DNA from: Polytrichum commune
Taxonomy: Eukaryota > Streptophyta > Polytrichopsida > Polytrichales > Polytrichaceae
Reading direction: 5' to 3'
Assembly (NCBI GenBank): GCA_950295325.1
Contig: OX485808.1
Location: 1,304,501-1,368,500 of the forward strand
DNA length: 64,000 nucleotides
In this document: positions 46,780 to 58,013 of the stretch, piece by piece
Position numbering within the stretch: position 1 is the first letter of the stretch
Layout of the letters: each line of letters opens with the position of its first letter
Program-made: the position numbers and the translations under genes
The notes under the pieces: model-generated
Databases searched by the model: none
Seen by the model: only the letters and a program-made list of their open reading frames with translations
Told to the model about the DNA's origin: nothing

Positions 46780-47640
46780 ACTGGTGAGCGAGAGTGGAGG
46801 TGGAGAGAACGCATTAAAGTTAAGGGTTGGGGAGGATGAGTAATAAGGTAGCTCATCTACTACACTAACCCCAGCGAGGGAAGAGCAACCTCGGGGAATG
46901 GGAATTGGGTGGACTAGGTAGTCTTTGTGGGGTCGGCCGTGAAAGACTGACTGGGTCTTGCTTCTGGCGCTGCAGCAGCACATGGACTGTGGACATGCTG
47001 TAAGTAAGTTAGTATAACTCGTACAATATGGCCGGCTAACTTAACTGTGCTGCCCCTCCCTCCCTTTCAGCAGGAGTAACTCAACGTCGGTGTTCAAGGT
47101 TGAGGGATAACCATCGCCGTAAGCTTAACTTCACGAATCCTCCAGCTGGACAACAATCTTGTAGGCAACACCACAACAGGCTTGCTTCAAACCACCTGAG
47201 TCATCGAGTCCAAGCTGCTTCTGCAGATTTTTATTTTATTTTATTCCCAGCAACTTAACCCTGGCAGGACGCCTGCAGTGCTCCGACATAGGAGGGAAAG
47301 ATAAACCCAACACTACGTACGTACTTATTTTTCTCAACATTACACACACTAACATTACAAAATTTACAATAACTCTTCTCGCCACTCTCTCGCTCTCTCT
47401 CTCTGGATGCGAAGGAGGTGCGAGCAAATGAACCGCTCGGTATATGAACCCAGAAGCTGAAAACTCCAAAGCAAGCGATTGAAATGGGCACCATGCACAT
47501 TGAATGGAACCACAATTCAACGAAAAATTCGGGCTTTCTGCTATAAGGGGTCGCCTATCGCGAGCCCACAACAGGAACAGGGAGAGCGAAACATGGGAAT
47601 TGCGAAACCGCGATAATGAGAGACGGATAGCTACCGAAAA
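45940..47640 (-). other. SCAB 5' flank / leader region with trinucleotide repeats
   Basis: It contains (CTT)n at 46629-46649, CCCTCTCT runs to 46684, (GAT)n at 46741-46779 and (CT)n at 47385-47403. The minus-strand leader and promoter of SCAB are expected here. A strong donor (CGAAG|GTAAGC, about 45990 on the minus strand) suggests a leader or first coding exon upstream that I could not define. Confidence 0.45.
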
Positions 47641-48189
47641 GTGGCGATGAAATCCGCGGGAGGCGATGCGAGCTCACTGCGGAGGCAAAATGACTCCACA
47701 GAGCACCAAATTCGACGAGACTGGTCTCGATGGATTGGTGGCCTCCTGGGATGGACCGGGGAAGCCATTACGGCGGATGAAAGCCCGATATCCATTTGTG
47801 ACGGCCGATCTAAGTCAATCCTCGGAAGAGCCTCCGACGAGGCTGCCGACTGCCGAGTGTCGGAGCGGGCCCCGTACTGACACGTGGCAACGGCTTTTTG
47901 TCCTGCTCGCCCCCTCGTGTTGTCGTTTTGTGCCTCTCCTTCAGCTTATCCTATGAGCAGCTGGCTAACCCTGAGGGGCTTGAACTGAGTCGTCAAGGTT
48001 ACGGAGCCTTTATGTGTTTTTTACGGGTTCCCAAACTTCCCATTGGGAGACAATCTTCAAAGTCCAATGACGAAGTCCGAGGCCACACGCGACTTATTAC
48101 CGTAGTATCATGCCACCTTCCACACTAATTCATCCCTTTTCGAAGCGGAAGTGCTAAGCTAGCTAGATGGGTCTTCAATGGCCACTTAT
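47641..48189. other. GC-richer non-repetitive stretch, no gene assigned
   Basis: Short plus-strand frames (47641-47880 and 47666-47956) overlap each other in different phases and match no known family. It may be part of the SCAB promoter or CpG-rich 5' region. Confidence 0.35.
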
Positions 48190-48590
48190 TCCATCCACAT
48201 AGCCCGCTTCTCCTAGGATATGAAAACACACGATTAGCACGAGATGGTGAGCAAATCCAAATCAAGGCCATAGCCACTTTCCGCATCGTTTTCAGAGTTC
48301 ATATGAGTATCATATTCATTGTCAAAGTTAAGATTCTCGTGCTCATTAAATGGTCATGTAGGTTCCCCCCCCCCCCCCTCCCATTACATTGACCATTGAG
48401 TTCAGAATAGTTTTCATGTTTGGAGCACACATATCAATCTCGTTTAAATACATGTCTTTTTGGTACCCGTTCTTGGAGTTGCATCTAACCACATATATAG
48501 CACTCAAATATAAGTGTCCAATGAAGATAAGTAATCGAATTAGGCACGTCCACCTTAAAGGTGTGTATACCCAAAACCAACACCGAGAAA
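48190..48590 (-). repeat. Family X repeat copy with poly(C) tract
   Basis: TAGGATATGAAAACACACGA, CATTAAATGGTCATGTAGG, a 14-base C run at 48365-48378 and then TTGACCATTGAG and CAATCTCGTTTAAATACATG are in the family order. It is one of the best-preserved copies in the window. Confidence 0.75.
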
Positions 48591-48812
48591 TCTTGTACAA
48601 CATGTACATACTAAATATGGATGTGTCTTGTATGAAAATATGATGTAGGTGTTTGTTCCAGGTCGCTTATGGATGAAACTTTAAGCCTTTTGCATATGGT
48701 ATCCAACACAATTTGTTCTTCAATGCGGTAGAATACTCTCGATCTTTCGAATGGGAAGATATATAAATTTGTCCATTCTAATAATTATTTTGTCGAGTTT
48801 TCGGTGTGCTTA

Positions 48813-49191
48813 GGGTGAGTTTCCATGTATGCCACTCGCCCACTAGATTCTAGTGCAAATAAGGACAAGCCTGCCCAAATGTAGAGGGAATCTAGTGGGG
48901 GTAGGGTTCATATGTGCCAACTAGCTACTCCCATCTTCTCATTTCCAAGACCACCTACTAACCTCCTCCTCCTAAAATCAGTCTTCAATCCTTTGGTGAC
49001 TAACACTTGTCAATTTAAGATTCTTTAGTGGGCGCATGGAAGTCTAGCGGCATGTGTCCACGGCCCTCCACATTCTTAGCAGACCGCCGGAATGTGGTTT
49101 AATAGTAGCTTGTGCTAAACTACATGCGGACACCTTTGACCCATTATTATCTAGAATCTAGTGGGCTAGTGGCCTACATAGAAACTCACCC
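48813..49191. mobile_element. PIF/Harbinger-like MITE family C (379 bp) with TTA duplication
   Basis: Terminal inverted repeats of about 40 bp: GGGTGAGTTTCCATGTATGC on the left and GGCCTACATAGAAACTCACCC on the right. TTA is duplicated at 48810-48812 and 49192-49194. Non-coding. The decayed relative is at 28914-29205. Confidence 0.9.
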
Positions 49192-49194
49192 TTA

Positions 49195-50797
49195 CTTTAC
49201 ACATCACATAACTATTGACTAAAACCATGATAAATTTGATATGGCACAAGAATGAAATACAATTTAACATGCAAAGTGTTGAACTTGCCATTGTACTATA
49301 ATGGTAATGATAATGGGTTTTGGATCGTTAGGATAACAATGGTTTTTTGTGGGGTGGGAGGGTGGAGGGTTGTGGTGGGCAGTTTGTAACGGAGGTACAC
49401 AACAAATAATTAGCACATCAAGACACTACAAGTAAGTTAGACATTGTGGGTCACACCAATTTGGGAGATTGTCATATTGTCAAACATGTATGCCTAGTGC
49501 ACTAAACATATGATTTAGTGTGAGCCAAACTATTAATCATCAACCCAATCTACTTGTCTTGTAAACAATGGGTGATAACTAGAGAGAATGTCATATGGCA
49601 CTTGGTGCTACATGACAAAAGTCATGTAAACCACTCTAATTAACATAGCACACCAATTTTATTGCCACACTAAATCAGTTCTTTAGTGTACTAGGTTTGG
49701 GATCTTATCTTCGAGGGGATCCGAATCATGTATTTGTATTCATTTCATGTGTTTGAGTAGGAGATCATCATGTGTGTGTTAACTCTATAAATCAATTTGA
49801 AGATTTAAGATTACCCAAGCAAATGGCAAACAAACAAGAGATGAATCTACCCCCAAAACCAAAAATGCCATGAGCCACATAAAAAGAAGAAGTTTTTGAA
49901 ATTGACATGGACATGTTGTTATACTTCTTGATAGATTGAACATGATAACAAATCCTCTTCTAGGTAACAACAACCAATGAAACCCATCTTGAAGAGATGA
50001 TTCTTTTCACTAGTTTCAATATAAAAAGAGATTAAAAAGTCAATATTTTCAAATAATCTTGTATCACAAATATAAGGGTAACAATATATAGGATTAAAGG
50101 GTACTCCATTCACACTTCCAACAAATGTAAAAAGACTTAAAACACATTTATCTGAAGAAGGAACAAATTGGTCCATGCAAAAATCAACCTTGCTTTCCAA
50201 TTTTGAGGTCCAAATCATTTTTTGAAACATTTCTCTTACAATTCGTGGATAAAGACCCTCCCCGTAAAATAGTACTATACAAATCTCCTCACTGCACCCT
50301 CCACAAGATCTTCCAACCCTACATTTTCTAACTAGTCAATACCAACTTTGTTTCTCAAAAAACATTTTGTTGTATTGACCATAAACTGACATTTAAGTAT
50401 ATTTGGATAAACTACTTGTCCACCTATAATAAGGCATGTGTACTTGTGGGGACAAAAGCATTAGACGACAACAACAAAAGCAACAACGCAACAACTACAA
50501 CTTCGAATGTTTGTATTCCATGTTTGCCAACCACCATATTTATGCAGTTTTACGATATGATGTACACCGTATCGGTAGTTGGAATTGTCCAACATCCATG
50601 CATAAATCCAAATCTACTTCAACCCTAGTTCACATTGTTTTTCTCCAACATAATCTCATCTCCACCCAATGAGACAAAACATTGTACAATATCCCCTATT
50701 TCATAACCTCCATTTTAAATCTCATAACAAATTCACACGACCTTTCATTTCAAGCCCCCCCCCCCCCCCAACTTGACATAATGAATAATAAACCAAT
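49195..50797. other. Intergenic, no supported gene
   Basis: A 103-codon minus-strand frame at 49919-50230 (VDFCMDQFVPSSDKCVLS...) overlaps a second frame at 49785-49973. I do not recognise it. Poly(C) lies at 50756-50769. Confidence 0.4.
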
Positions 50798-50953
50798 AGC
50801 CCACTCACACTTACTGGTGCGGGCCACTAGTGAACAGTTCCTACTAGCAAGGACCACTTTTAGAGTTGGTTTAGCCAGTGAGAGCCACTGGATGTAACCA
50901 ATGTTGGTAGGAACCGATCACTAGTGGCCCACACCAGTAAGTGTGGGTGGGCT
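50798..50953. mobile_element. Inverted-repeat MITE (156 bp, ~47-bp ends)
   Basis: AGCCCACTCACACTTACTGG on the left and CCAGTAAGTGTGGGTGGGCT on the right, extending inward through CCACTAGTGA...GTTCCTAC and its mirror. No clear target duplication. Class unknown. Confidence 0.8.
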
Positions 50954-50959
50954 GTAAAT

Positions 50960-52288
50960 GTAGTCTCCTCTACATTTCTATCAAGGTTGCCCCCCAGACT
51001 AGAAGTGTGCAATACCACCTCAATAGGAGTTCCCAAGGTAAGCCTCAATCACCATCTCTTCACAAACATTCCAAACAAACTCCATTTTTGAAACTTTTTT
51101 TTTTTTTCAGTATTGATGAAATTGAAGTCTCCTCTACATTAATTTGGAATGCCACTTCCAACGCTAGTGTTGACTCTAAGCCCCAATTCCCCGATGTTGC
51201 ATAAGAATTTCATGTGAACTATGTTCTCAAAACTGGTTCTTCAATATTGATGGAAATCTCTCCTCTGCAATTATGTTAACCTTTTCTCCAATGTAAATAC
51301 AATCTTCCTCCAAAGAACTACACTAAATGTTGTATTTAGCATCACTTACTATTTGGAATTATGCAATGCTATAACCATTCATTGTATATCTCGTTTTTTT
51401 GCCAACAAAGGTCAGATTGGATGTTGCACATTATCGAACATTATCATTTTTACTAGGTAAATTTTCCATTAGAAATTGAAGATATAGCATTGTGTACCTT
51501 CAAATAGTAAATGACACTAAATACAATATATATATAGTGTAGTATTGTGTAGTATAAGTGTAACGAGGTTATGGTGGTAAGCCCCAATGGCCAGGATTTC
51601 ATAACAATACCATACAAACACCATTTTCAAGACTCTTCTTTTTTTCTTTCCAATGTTTATGAAATACTCTACTCTACATGAACATGAATTCATACTTTCA
51701 ACATCATTACTGCACACTACTAGTGTTGACAGTAAGCTCCAATCCCCAAAGATCATCACAAATCCAATCCTCTACAATAGTATGAAAATCCATCTTAATC
51801 GCTAGTACTATGCAATATGAGTGTTAATGGTAAGCCCTATTTCCTAGACTTTTATAACAAATCCATATATTAAACTCTCATTAATAAACCTTTTTAATTT
51901 CTACTTCGATGAAATTCTCTCCTCTACATTAATATGAAATTATGCTTCTAGCACTAATACTGCACATTACTAGTGTTGGTCAACAATAGACCCCTAACCA
52001 CCAGATGTCATTGCAAACCCACAAAACCTATGTTTTTTGACTTTTTATTTTCAATATTGATAAGATCTTTTCCTTTACATCAAAAGAAAATGTGGAGTAC
52101 TAGTATTGAAGGTAAACGCCAAACCCCATAATTCTTGTAACAAATTCATGCAACCTCCATTTTTCAAAAAAAATAAAAATTCAATATTGATGAAATTATC
52201 TCCCCCATGTTATTATAAAATTCTATCTCCAATGCTAGAATCGTGCAATTCTAGTGTTGACAGTGTAAACCTCAATCTCAAAACACAA
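50960..52288 (+). repeat. Degenerate ~130-150 bp satellite-like array, split by a MITE
   Basis: Seven to eight diverged units. The consensus order is TCAATATTGATGAAAT, TCTCCTCTACATTAAT, CACTAGTACTGCACATTACT, AGTGTTGACAGTAAGC, CCCCAA.CCCCAGATTTC and CATGCAACCTCCATTTTTC. Unit starts lie near 50966, 51127, 51260, 51668, 51910, 52067 and 52196. The CACTA-like MITE at 51318-51543 interrupts one unit. Confidence 0.8.
51318..51543. mobile_element. CACTA-like MITE, copy 4, nested in satellite
   Basis: The left end CTACACTAAATGTTGTATTT is mirrored by AATACAATATATATATAGTGTAG on the right. The subterminal ACTTACTATTTGGAATTATG is mirrored by TACCTTCAAATAGTAAATG. Sequence on either side continues the satellite unit. 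Confidence 0.75.
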
Positions 52289-52291
52289 CTA

Positions 52292-52779
52292 CAGTCCGCC
52301 CTCTATAAATGTTAGGCTCTGGAGTAAAATTTTCCTAACATTTATAGTGAGTTAACATTGTAACAATTATAAAGGGAGCTTTTTGAATGCTTAACAAATA
52401 TAAATTCATTACAATTATGAAGGGAGAGTTTTGCAAAATTATCATATATAAAATATGTGTATCAAATCAATCTTTTATTTTTATGAAACAAAATAAGAAT
52501 CAATATAGTCCAGATGAATAATTTGATCACAAAAGTCAAATTTGGTGGTTTTTGCCACTTTGAAAGGTTGTGAGTCAATGTAATGGATGTCATCACACAA
52601 TATTGGATGTATATCATAGGTTAACATTTATAAGTGGCAAATTAACAAAGAGGGGAGTAAATTATTGTTAACATTTAACATAGTTAACATTCTAATTAGC
52701 AATATGAGGGGAGTGTGATTTTGTTAACAAATACAATGAGTTAACGTTTATAAGTGTAACATTTATCGAGGGTGGACTG
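52292..52779. mobile_element. Tc1/mariner-pogo-type MITE (488 bp), TA duplication
   Basis: Ends are CAGTCCGCCCTCTATAAATG and the mirrored CATTTATCGAGGGTGGACTG. TA occurs at 52290-52291 and 52780-52781. A CAGT...CCCTC terminus with a TA target is characteristic of Tigger/pogo relatives. AACATTTATAAGTG-like motifs recur inside. Non-coding. Confidence 0.85.
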
Positions 52780-53147
52780 TACATTGTTCTAATAAAATAT
52801 TGCAACACACACTATTTTTGTAAATAAATCATGTGAATCCCCTATTTGGGGGGCTTCCTCTGCCTCACACTAATTTTTCTATCCCAATGTTCTTGAGACT
52901 ATCAAAATTAATGAGCTTTAATCATTTTTATTTATTTTTTGTTAGAACACGAAAGTTTCATAAATTTAAATAAGGCCATTATTCCAACATTAACATATGG
53001 CATTCATTCAAAAAATACATTAGTGTAGCTGTTGATGTTTCTATAATAAAATCTTGTTTTGCTCAAAGAAAACATCATCATTACCTCAAATCACATTATT
53101 TGTATACGTTCGAAGTTTAGTGCGACATTTAGAAAATTACACTTGGG

Positions 53148-53526
53148 CCCACTTCACACGAGAGTTTGAGGGCCCTTGACATGTGGTATACAAATTATGC
53201 GATGGATCAAGAAGCTAGAGACATTCCAAGTTCACTTTACGTTAAATTTTGAGGGCTTGAGGGACCTAAGAAATTTAAAAGGATGAGAAATCTACACAAC
53301 ATCGTACATGAAATCAAGTAGATAATGTTGCATGATGTGCCGGATATAGGCATATCAAAGAGAGGTGGGTTCAATGCAAAACTAGGAAGTTGTTACAAGA
53401 AATTAAATTGCCATTGGCTCTTATAAAATTATATTGCCAGAGTGGGGTCCCAAACTACCTACTATTTTGGATTCTCCAAATAATATGGTGTTGTCCCTCA
53501 ACATGATCCACTCTCAATTGAAACTA
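53148..53526. mobile_element. Family A MITE relative, inverted copy of 57495-57895
   Basis: It begins GGGCCCACTTCACACGAG and shares, in the opposite orientation, the AACATGATCCACT / AGTGGATCATGTT block, TTGCCATTGGCTC and TTCCAAGTTCACTTTACG with 57495-57895. Ends are decayed. Confidence 0.55.
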
Positions 53527-54335
53527 AGGGCCACTTCACACATGAGACTAAGAGCCCGTGACCTTTACATTTCAAGCACTTTCATTGGTGGAAAAGGCGG
53601 AGCCGGTCCAAGTTCGCTTCACACTACGCTTGAGGGACCAACGGAATATGTGAATGCAAGATGGATGTAAAGCCTACATGGCTTCCTACATGGCATCAAA
53701 TGGGCACGGGTAGATCACTCTAAGGCATTTTTGTGCACCACGTGCGGCTGGGGGTTTTTTGTTTTGGGGCTATTTACCTTCAAGGGCTGAATTAAAGCCT
53801 CCCTATAATTACTTAAATTTCAAAAATGGCCCATTTGTTTGCACCCTTCCATTACTTGTATTATCCAAGTCACTGCAATTTTTTGTACTCTATATTCCTT
53901 TTAAGTAATAAACGGGCGTGGGGAAGACGACCCCAACGACGGTGCGTTCCCTTTTCATCCATTTTTTGACAGACGGAAATCTCAATTATCATCCATCCCC
54001 GTGAGTCCTAAACCCATTTACATACCATACTAAACATACCTTCTAGGATCCTTATCTTCAACCCCTATATTAATTTTACAAAAAAATAATGGCCCACGTT
54101 TTATGTCCATCTAACTTACTTATAATGGGATTGTCTACATTTAATGGCCCCTTCATTATTTGGAATTCCTTTATAATTTTTTATTTCAAATGATTTTAAT
54201 CCTCTCTATATTATGCCGCACGTCGTTTTTAAAATGCACTAAGTGATCTACCCGTGCAAATGGGTCACGTTTCATGGCCACTTGGACTATTTTCAAAAAC
54301 CACCTCTTGGAGGTAGGCCTAACACAAATCCGGGG
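53527..54335 (+). mobile_element. Family A Harbinger-like MITE carrying a hAT-like insertion
   Basis: It begins AGGGCCACTTCACACATGAG. From 53630 to 53704 and again from 54265 to about 54335 it matches the minus strand of 12285-12430 continuously. The 552-bp hAT-like element plus an 8-bp duplication is simply inserted between. The far end is decayed. Confidence 0.75.
53705..54256 (+). mobile_element. hAT-like non-autonomous element, copy 2 (552 bp), 8-bp duplication
   Basis: Termini CACGGGTAGATCACT and AGTGATCTACCCGTG; duplication CAAATGGG at 53697-53704 and 54257-54264. It is nearly the reverse complement of 16418-16921, with one extra internal ~50-bp stretch around 53910-53960 (GCGTGGGGAAGACGACCCCA). 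Confidence 0.9.
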
Positions 54336-54954
54336 GGTATTACTTCATAGTGACCCACGCACGCCATTTAGGTTTCCAATGAAGAGCCCACCCCCTGGGG
54401 GCATCTCAAAGAAATAACTCACCTCCCACACATCGTTTTTCGCTCTTGTGATTACTAAGGAGCAATAATTTGTCATAATTGTACATGTTTGGCTTAGTTG
54501 GCGTCGCGAATAAGGAGCTCACCCGTCCCTAATCATTTCTCACTTTTAATAGAACCCTTCCCAAGTTGACGAGGATCTCCGTCCCGCCATCGAAACAATT
54601 GGCCTCCCCAAATGCATAATTGTGTGACAATCATGTGTCCCGGGCCTAAAATTGGAGCCCTAACGGGTGCTCCGTCACACACCGGGCATCGCACATAATG
54701 AGACCCATTGCCCTCCCAATTTAGCTCCCCTTTGGCACCCGGGTCCAAAGCACCCCAAATTTGACCCAAAAGCTTGGATACCGTCAACTTTCTTATGCTA
54801 TTCACGCAAGCAAGGAGCCAATCGCGTGTGGGGGTGGGGCACATACTTCAAGGACGATCCGAAACAGAATTCGGGTAGATAAAGAGAACAACCGGCCGTT
54901 TCATGGTACTCCTACTCGCCCTTTACACACGGACCAAGAGCCAAGACCATGAAA
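54336..54954. other. GC-richer intergenic stretch, no gene assigned
   Basis: Frames on both strands at 54533-54952 (for example the 103-codon minus frame) are mutually overlapping and match no family I know. GACCAAGAGCCAAGACCATG near 54930 resembles the end of a family A MITE. Confidence 0.35.
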
Positions 54955-54981
54955 ATCAATGGAACGGGGAGATCCAACCGA

Positions 54982-55207
54982 CTCCACTAAATGTGATATT
55001 TAGTGTGACTTGCTATTTGGAATTACGCAATGCTATATCTATTTACTCCACATATCTCATATTTTATCAACAAATGTGAAATTGGTAGTTTGGACATTGT
55101 AGAATATTGACAACTTTACTTGGTGAAAAGTGATCTCAATAGTAAAAAGATATAGCACAATGTATATCCAAATAGTAAGTCACACTAAATATCATGTTTG
55201 GTGTAGT
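54982..55207. mobile_element. CACTA-like MITE, copy 5
   Basis: The left end CCACTAAATGTGATATTTAG and right end CTAAATATCATGTTTGGTGTAG are mirrored. The subterminal GACTTGCTATTTGGAATTAC is mirrored near 55160-55185. It sits at the equivalent point of family D as copy 1 does at 3947. Confidence 0.75.
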
Positions 55208-55237
55208 TACGGATGTATTGGTTGAGTATGAGGAATA

Positions 55238-57280
55238 CAAGTCTAACCCCGATAATATGACACCTCGACTATATGACCCATTCCCCGTCGACCCAATTTT
55301 TCTATTGTTAATTTGCCCCGGTATTACGGTTGCAACGTTCGTAATACGGCCATTTTTTTAGGCCCATTTTGTCATATAATAGAGGTAATTACTGCATGTA
55401 GGTGGTGGGACCAACACTAGGATTTGTCTTGGGATCGGGGGGGTACATGGTGAATTCATCAATGGGTTAATTGAAGTTAGCTCAAGTTTGGTTGTTTTGA
55501 GCTTTGGTTTTGAAACAAACATTGCACTTTTGAGTCTTTGGGTTCAGGTGGAGGTTGAGGGTTTAATAGGGATTGTTGGGTATGCGAACTAGAATCTTGA
55601 AGTTGTTGATTGCTCTTCTCGATTCAGAATTTGTCCTGACACCTTAATCTCACATCTCTCTAGATTGGAAATTTCAGTCTTGGCCGAGTTGTACTCCTAG
55701 AATTTGCCCATGGCACTCTTCAATTTCTTGGCCCGGAGGTGACAGTAGTTTTGAGTGGCCGGTGCATTTCATTTCATTTATGAATTCGACACTTTCGGTG
55801 TTGATGGCCACATCTGCACACAAAACAACTTGCGCACAATTTAGTAAGTAGTGACCTCTTGCACATTGCTTATGGCAGCAAAAGATGTTTATAATATGAA
55901 TGAGACTAGTATATTTTATCGTGCCCAACCAAACAAGACACTAAGCGCAAGGAAAAGTTTGTGGGCGCAAAATTCAAAAGGACCGTTTCACTCTTGCTTT
56001 TGTTGTAAACACAACAAACACTAAACAAGTTGAAACCTGTAATTATTTTCAAATCTCTACACCCAAGATGCTTTGGAAGGTGGTTGCCAACAAATTATGT
56101 ATGGTGGTTTGCAAACCAAGCGGCCTGGATGACATCAGATGTATTTGAAAGTTGGATGATGAGCCTCAATGTACATTTCAAATCTCAAAAGTGGAAGGTA
56201 TTTTTTTTAATGGGCAATTTTGCTACTCGTTCCCTTGAGCATGTTGGTAAGGGTGAATCATTTGGTTTTCCAACCTTGCAATTGAGCAATATTATTTTTG
56301 TTTTCTTATCACCTAAAGTTAAAAGTGTGGTACAACCCTTGGATCAAGGAATAATTGCTTCGTTCAAAGTTTAGTATACGAAGTTTTTATAATGGGTTCT
56401 CTCTCAATTTGATTCTTGTACTACTCATTGGGACTTGAGGAAAATAGTGCCTAATGTAAGGCATGCTATTATGTCATGCTCTCAAGTGTAGAGAGAGATG
56501 AATCCCCAAATCATACGAAAAAACTAGAGGAAGTCCAAGATTTTACTTGCAAATTGGAGTGCCAATTTTGCCATGGATGAAGAACATGAGAATGAAAGAA
56601 TAAAAGAAGCAAAAAAATGCATTGGCAAGTCTCATTGCCTCTTTGAATCTTGGAAGTGAAGAAATGCCTATTGAAGAATATGTGCAATTGGTAGGAGAGG
56701 AAAATTATTGATACATAGTAGAATATGTCTGAATTGGTGGATTTGGCATGGGGTAGAGAAATCCATTTGGGTTTAGATTTGAATGAAGAGCCAATGGAGG
56801 GGAGTGATGTGGATGACCAATCTGCACCAATAGCAAAGCTTCCTCAACCCCATGGGTATGCCCAATTACTATCAAATTTTGCAATGGAGCATCTTTGGAA
56901 CTTTCAATTGTAGATGTGATGAACATGCAATCTTTCATGGATGAATTGAACAAGAAGTCAATTTCCAACATCAACAGACATCACCTTAAGACAATAGATT
57001 CTTACTTTCATAGTGTGAGATATGGTCAAGACATCATCATGAGACTATATAAATTTTAACTCCATAATGTGTGACACTGTGAGTATATTTCTTTATTAAT
57101 TTAATGCTCTTTCACATTTATGTATCTTCATTGTGTATACAAGATGACATTTTACATTGAATTAGGCCATTTTCTTGAAAAAACCTCAATAGTACAACAT
57201 TTGAGACCAAAATGTCATATTTTGCAGAATACGACATTTTCTTGCACAACCAAACGTGTCATATTAAAGGGGGAGAACAA
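55238..57280 (+). mobile_element. pogo/Tigger-like DNA transposon, 2.04 kb, TA duplication
   Basis: Ends are CAAGTCTAACCCCGATAATA on the left and, read in reverse, TTGTTCTCCCCCTTTAATAT on the right; both continue ATGACAC. TA lies at 55236-55237 and 57281-57282. The interior encodes a decayed DDE transposase in the same orientation. An internally deleted copy of the same family is at 24850-25947. Confidence 0.8.
55940..57010 (+). pseudogene. pogo/Tigger-type DDE transposase, degenerate
   Basis: The best-preserved frame, 56030-56374, shows KPVIIFKSLHPRCF, WMTSDVFESWM, KWKVFFLMGNFATRS and VVQPLDQGIIASFK, in the order of the catalytic core of CENP-B/Tigger-type (DDE_1) transposases. In that family the second block normally reads close to LLVDN; here the aspartate position is glycine (MGN), so the enzyme should be inactive. 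The D of QPLDQG is kept. Reading frames upstream (about 55940, RTVSLL) and downstream (about 56375-57010) are broken by stops and frameshifts. These enzymes cut and paste elements with TA duplications, which fits the surrounding element. Confidence 0.8.
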
Positions 57281-57494
57281 TAACCAATTGAAGTTCAAGA
57301 CTTCAAGAATATTACCTATCATTTCATAAGTATTTAGAGAATATACCTCAAATGAATAAAGAAAACCCGCAAGATGTCAACATGTAACTGGTTGGACTTG
57401 GAAACAATAGGATCTCGACCGATTATGCCCAAAAATCTCCCCAGACATTGTTGAAATTCATCCAAAGGCAATACCATGGGAAATAAAAATCCAC

Positions 57495-57895
57495 TTTTGC
57501 AATTGATGGGCCCTCAAGCTGAGCGAAATGTGAAAGTGGATCATGTTGAGGGACCACAACATACTGAATGTTCGAGTTTGAGGTCCCCACCATGGCAATA
57601 CAATATCTCTAGGAGCCAATGGCAATTTCATTGATTATCACAACCTCTAGTTCTTGCATTAAACCCACAACTTCTTGACGAAGCCAACGCAATATTTGGT
57701 AGGCCATGAAACATTATCCACATGTTGCCATGTCGGAGACTATGTAAAATTTTCATCCATTCAAATTCCTTTGGTTCCTTAGGCCTTCAAGATCTAGTGT
57801 AGAGTGAACTTGGACCGTCTCCGGCTTCTCAACCAATCACGTAATTTGTATATCACAGGACAAGGGCCCTCAAGCTCTAATGTATAATGGCCCTC
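57495..57895. mobile_element. Family A MITE relative (inverted copy of 53148-53526)
   Basis: AGTGGATCATGTTGAGGGAC near 57534 and GAACTTGGACCGTCTCCGGC near 57808 match family A interiors. The end AATGGCCCTC is decayed. Non-coding. Confidence 0.6.
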
Positions 57896-58013
57896 AATAA
57901 CCCAGCTATCATCTATGAGAACTTGCTAAGAGGTGGGCTGTCTCTTTTCTTTTTTTAACTTTTAGGACATACTTTAACTTTCTTTCACTCAGTATTTTGA
58001 CTGGATTTCTAAA

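Larger units (their letters stand above)
54955..57460 (+). repeat. Family D repeat split by two insertions
   Basis: Family D segments are 54955-54981 (GGAACGGGGAGAT), 55208-55237 (ending TTGAGTATGAGGAATA) and 57283-57460 (ACCAATTGAAGTTCAAGAC onward, then GTAACTGGTTGGACTTGG). Removing the MITE at 54982-55207 and the pogo-like element at 55238-57280 restores the order seen in unsplit copies. Confidence 0.75.

Noticed and set aside
46653-46983. Frames with long serine or isoleucine runs
   Set aside because: They are translations of the (GAT)n and CT-rich simple repeats in the SCAB 5' flank.
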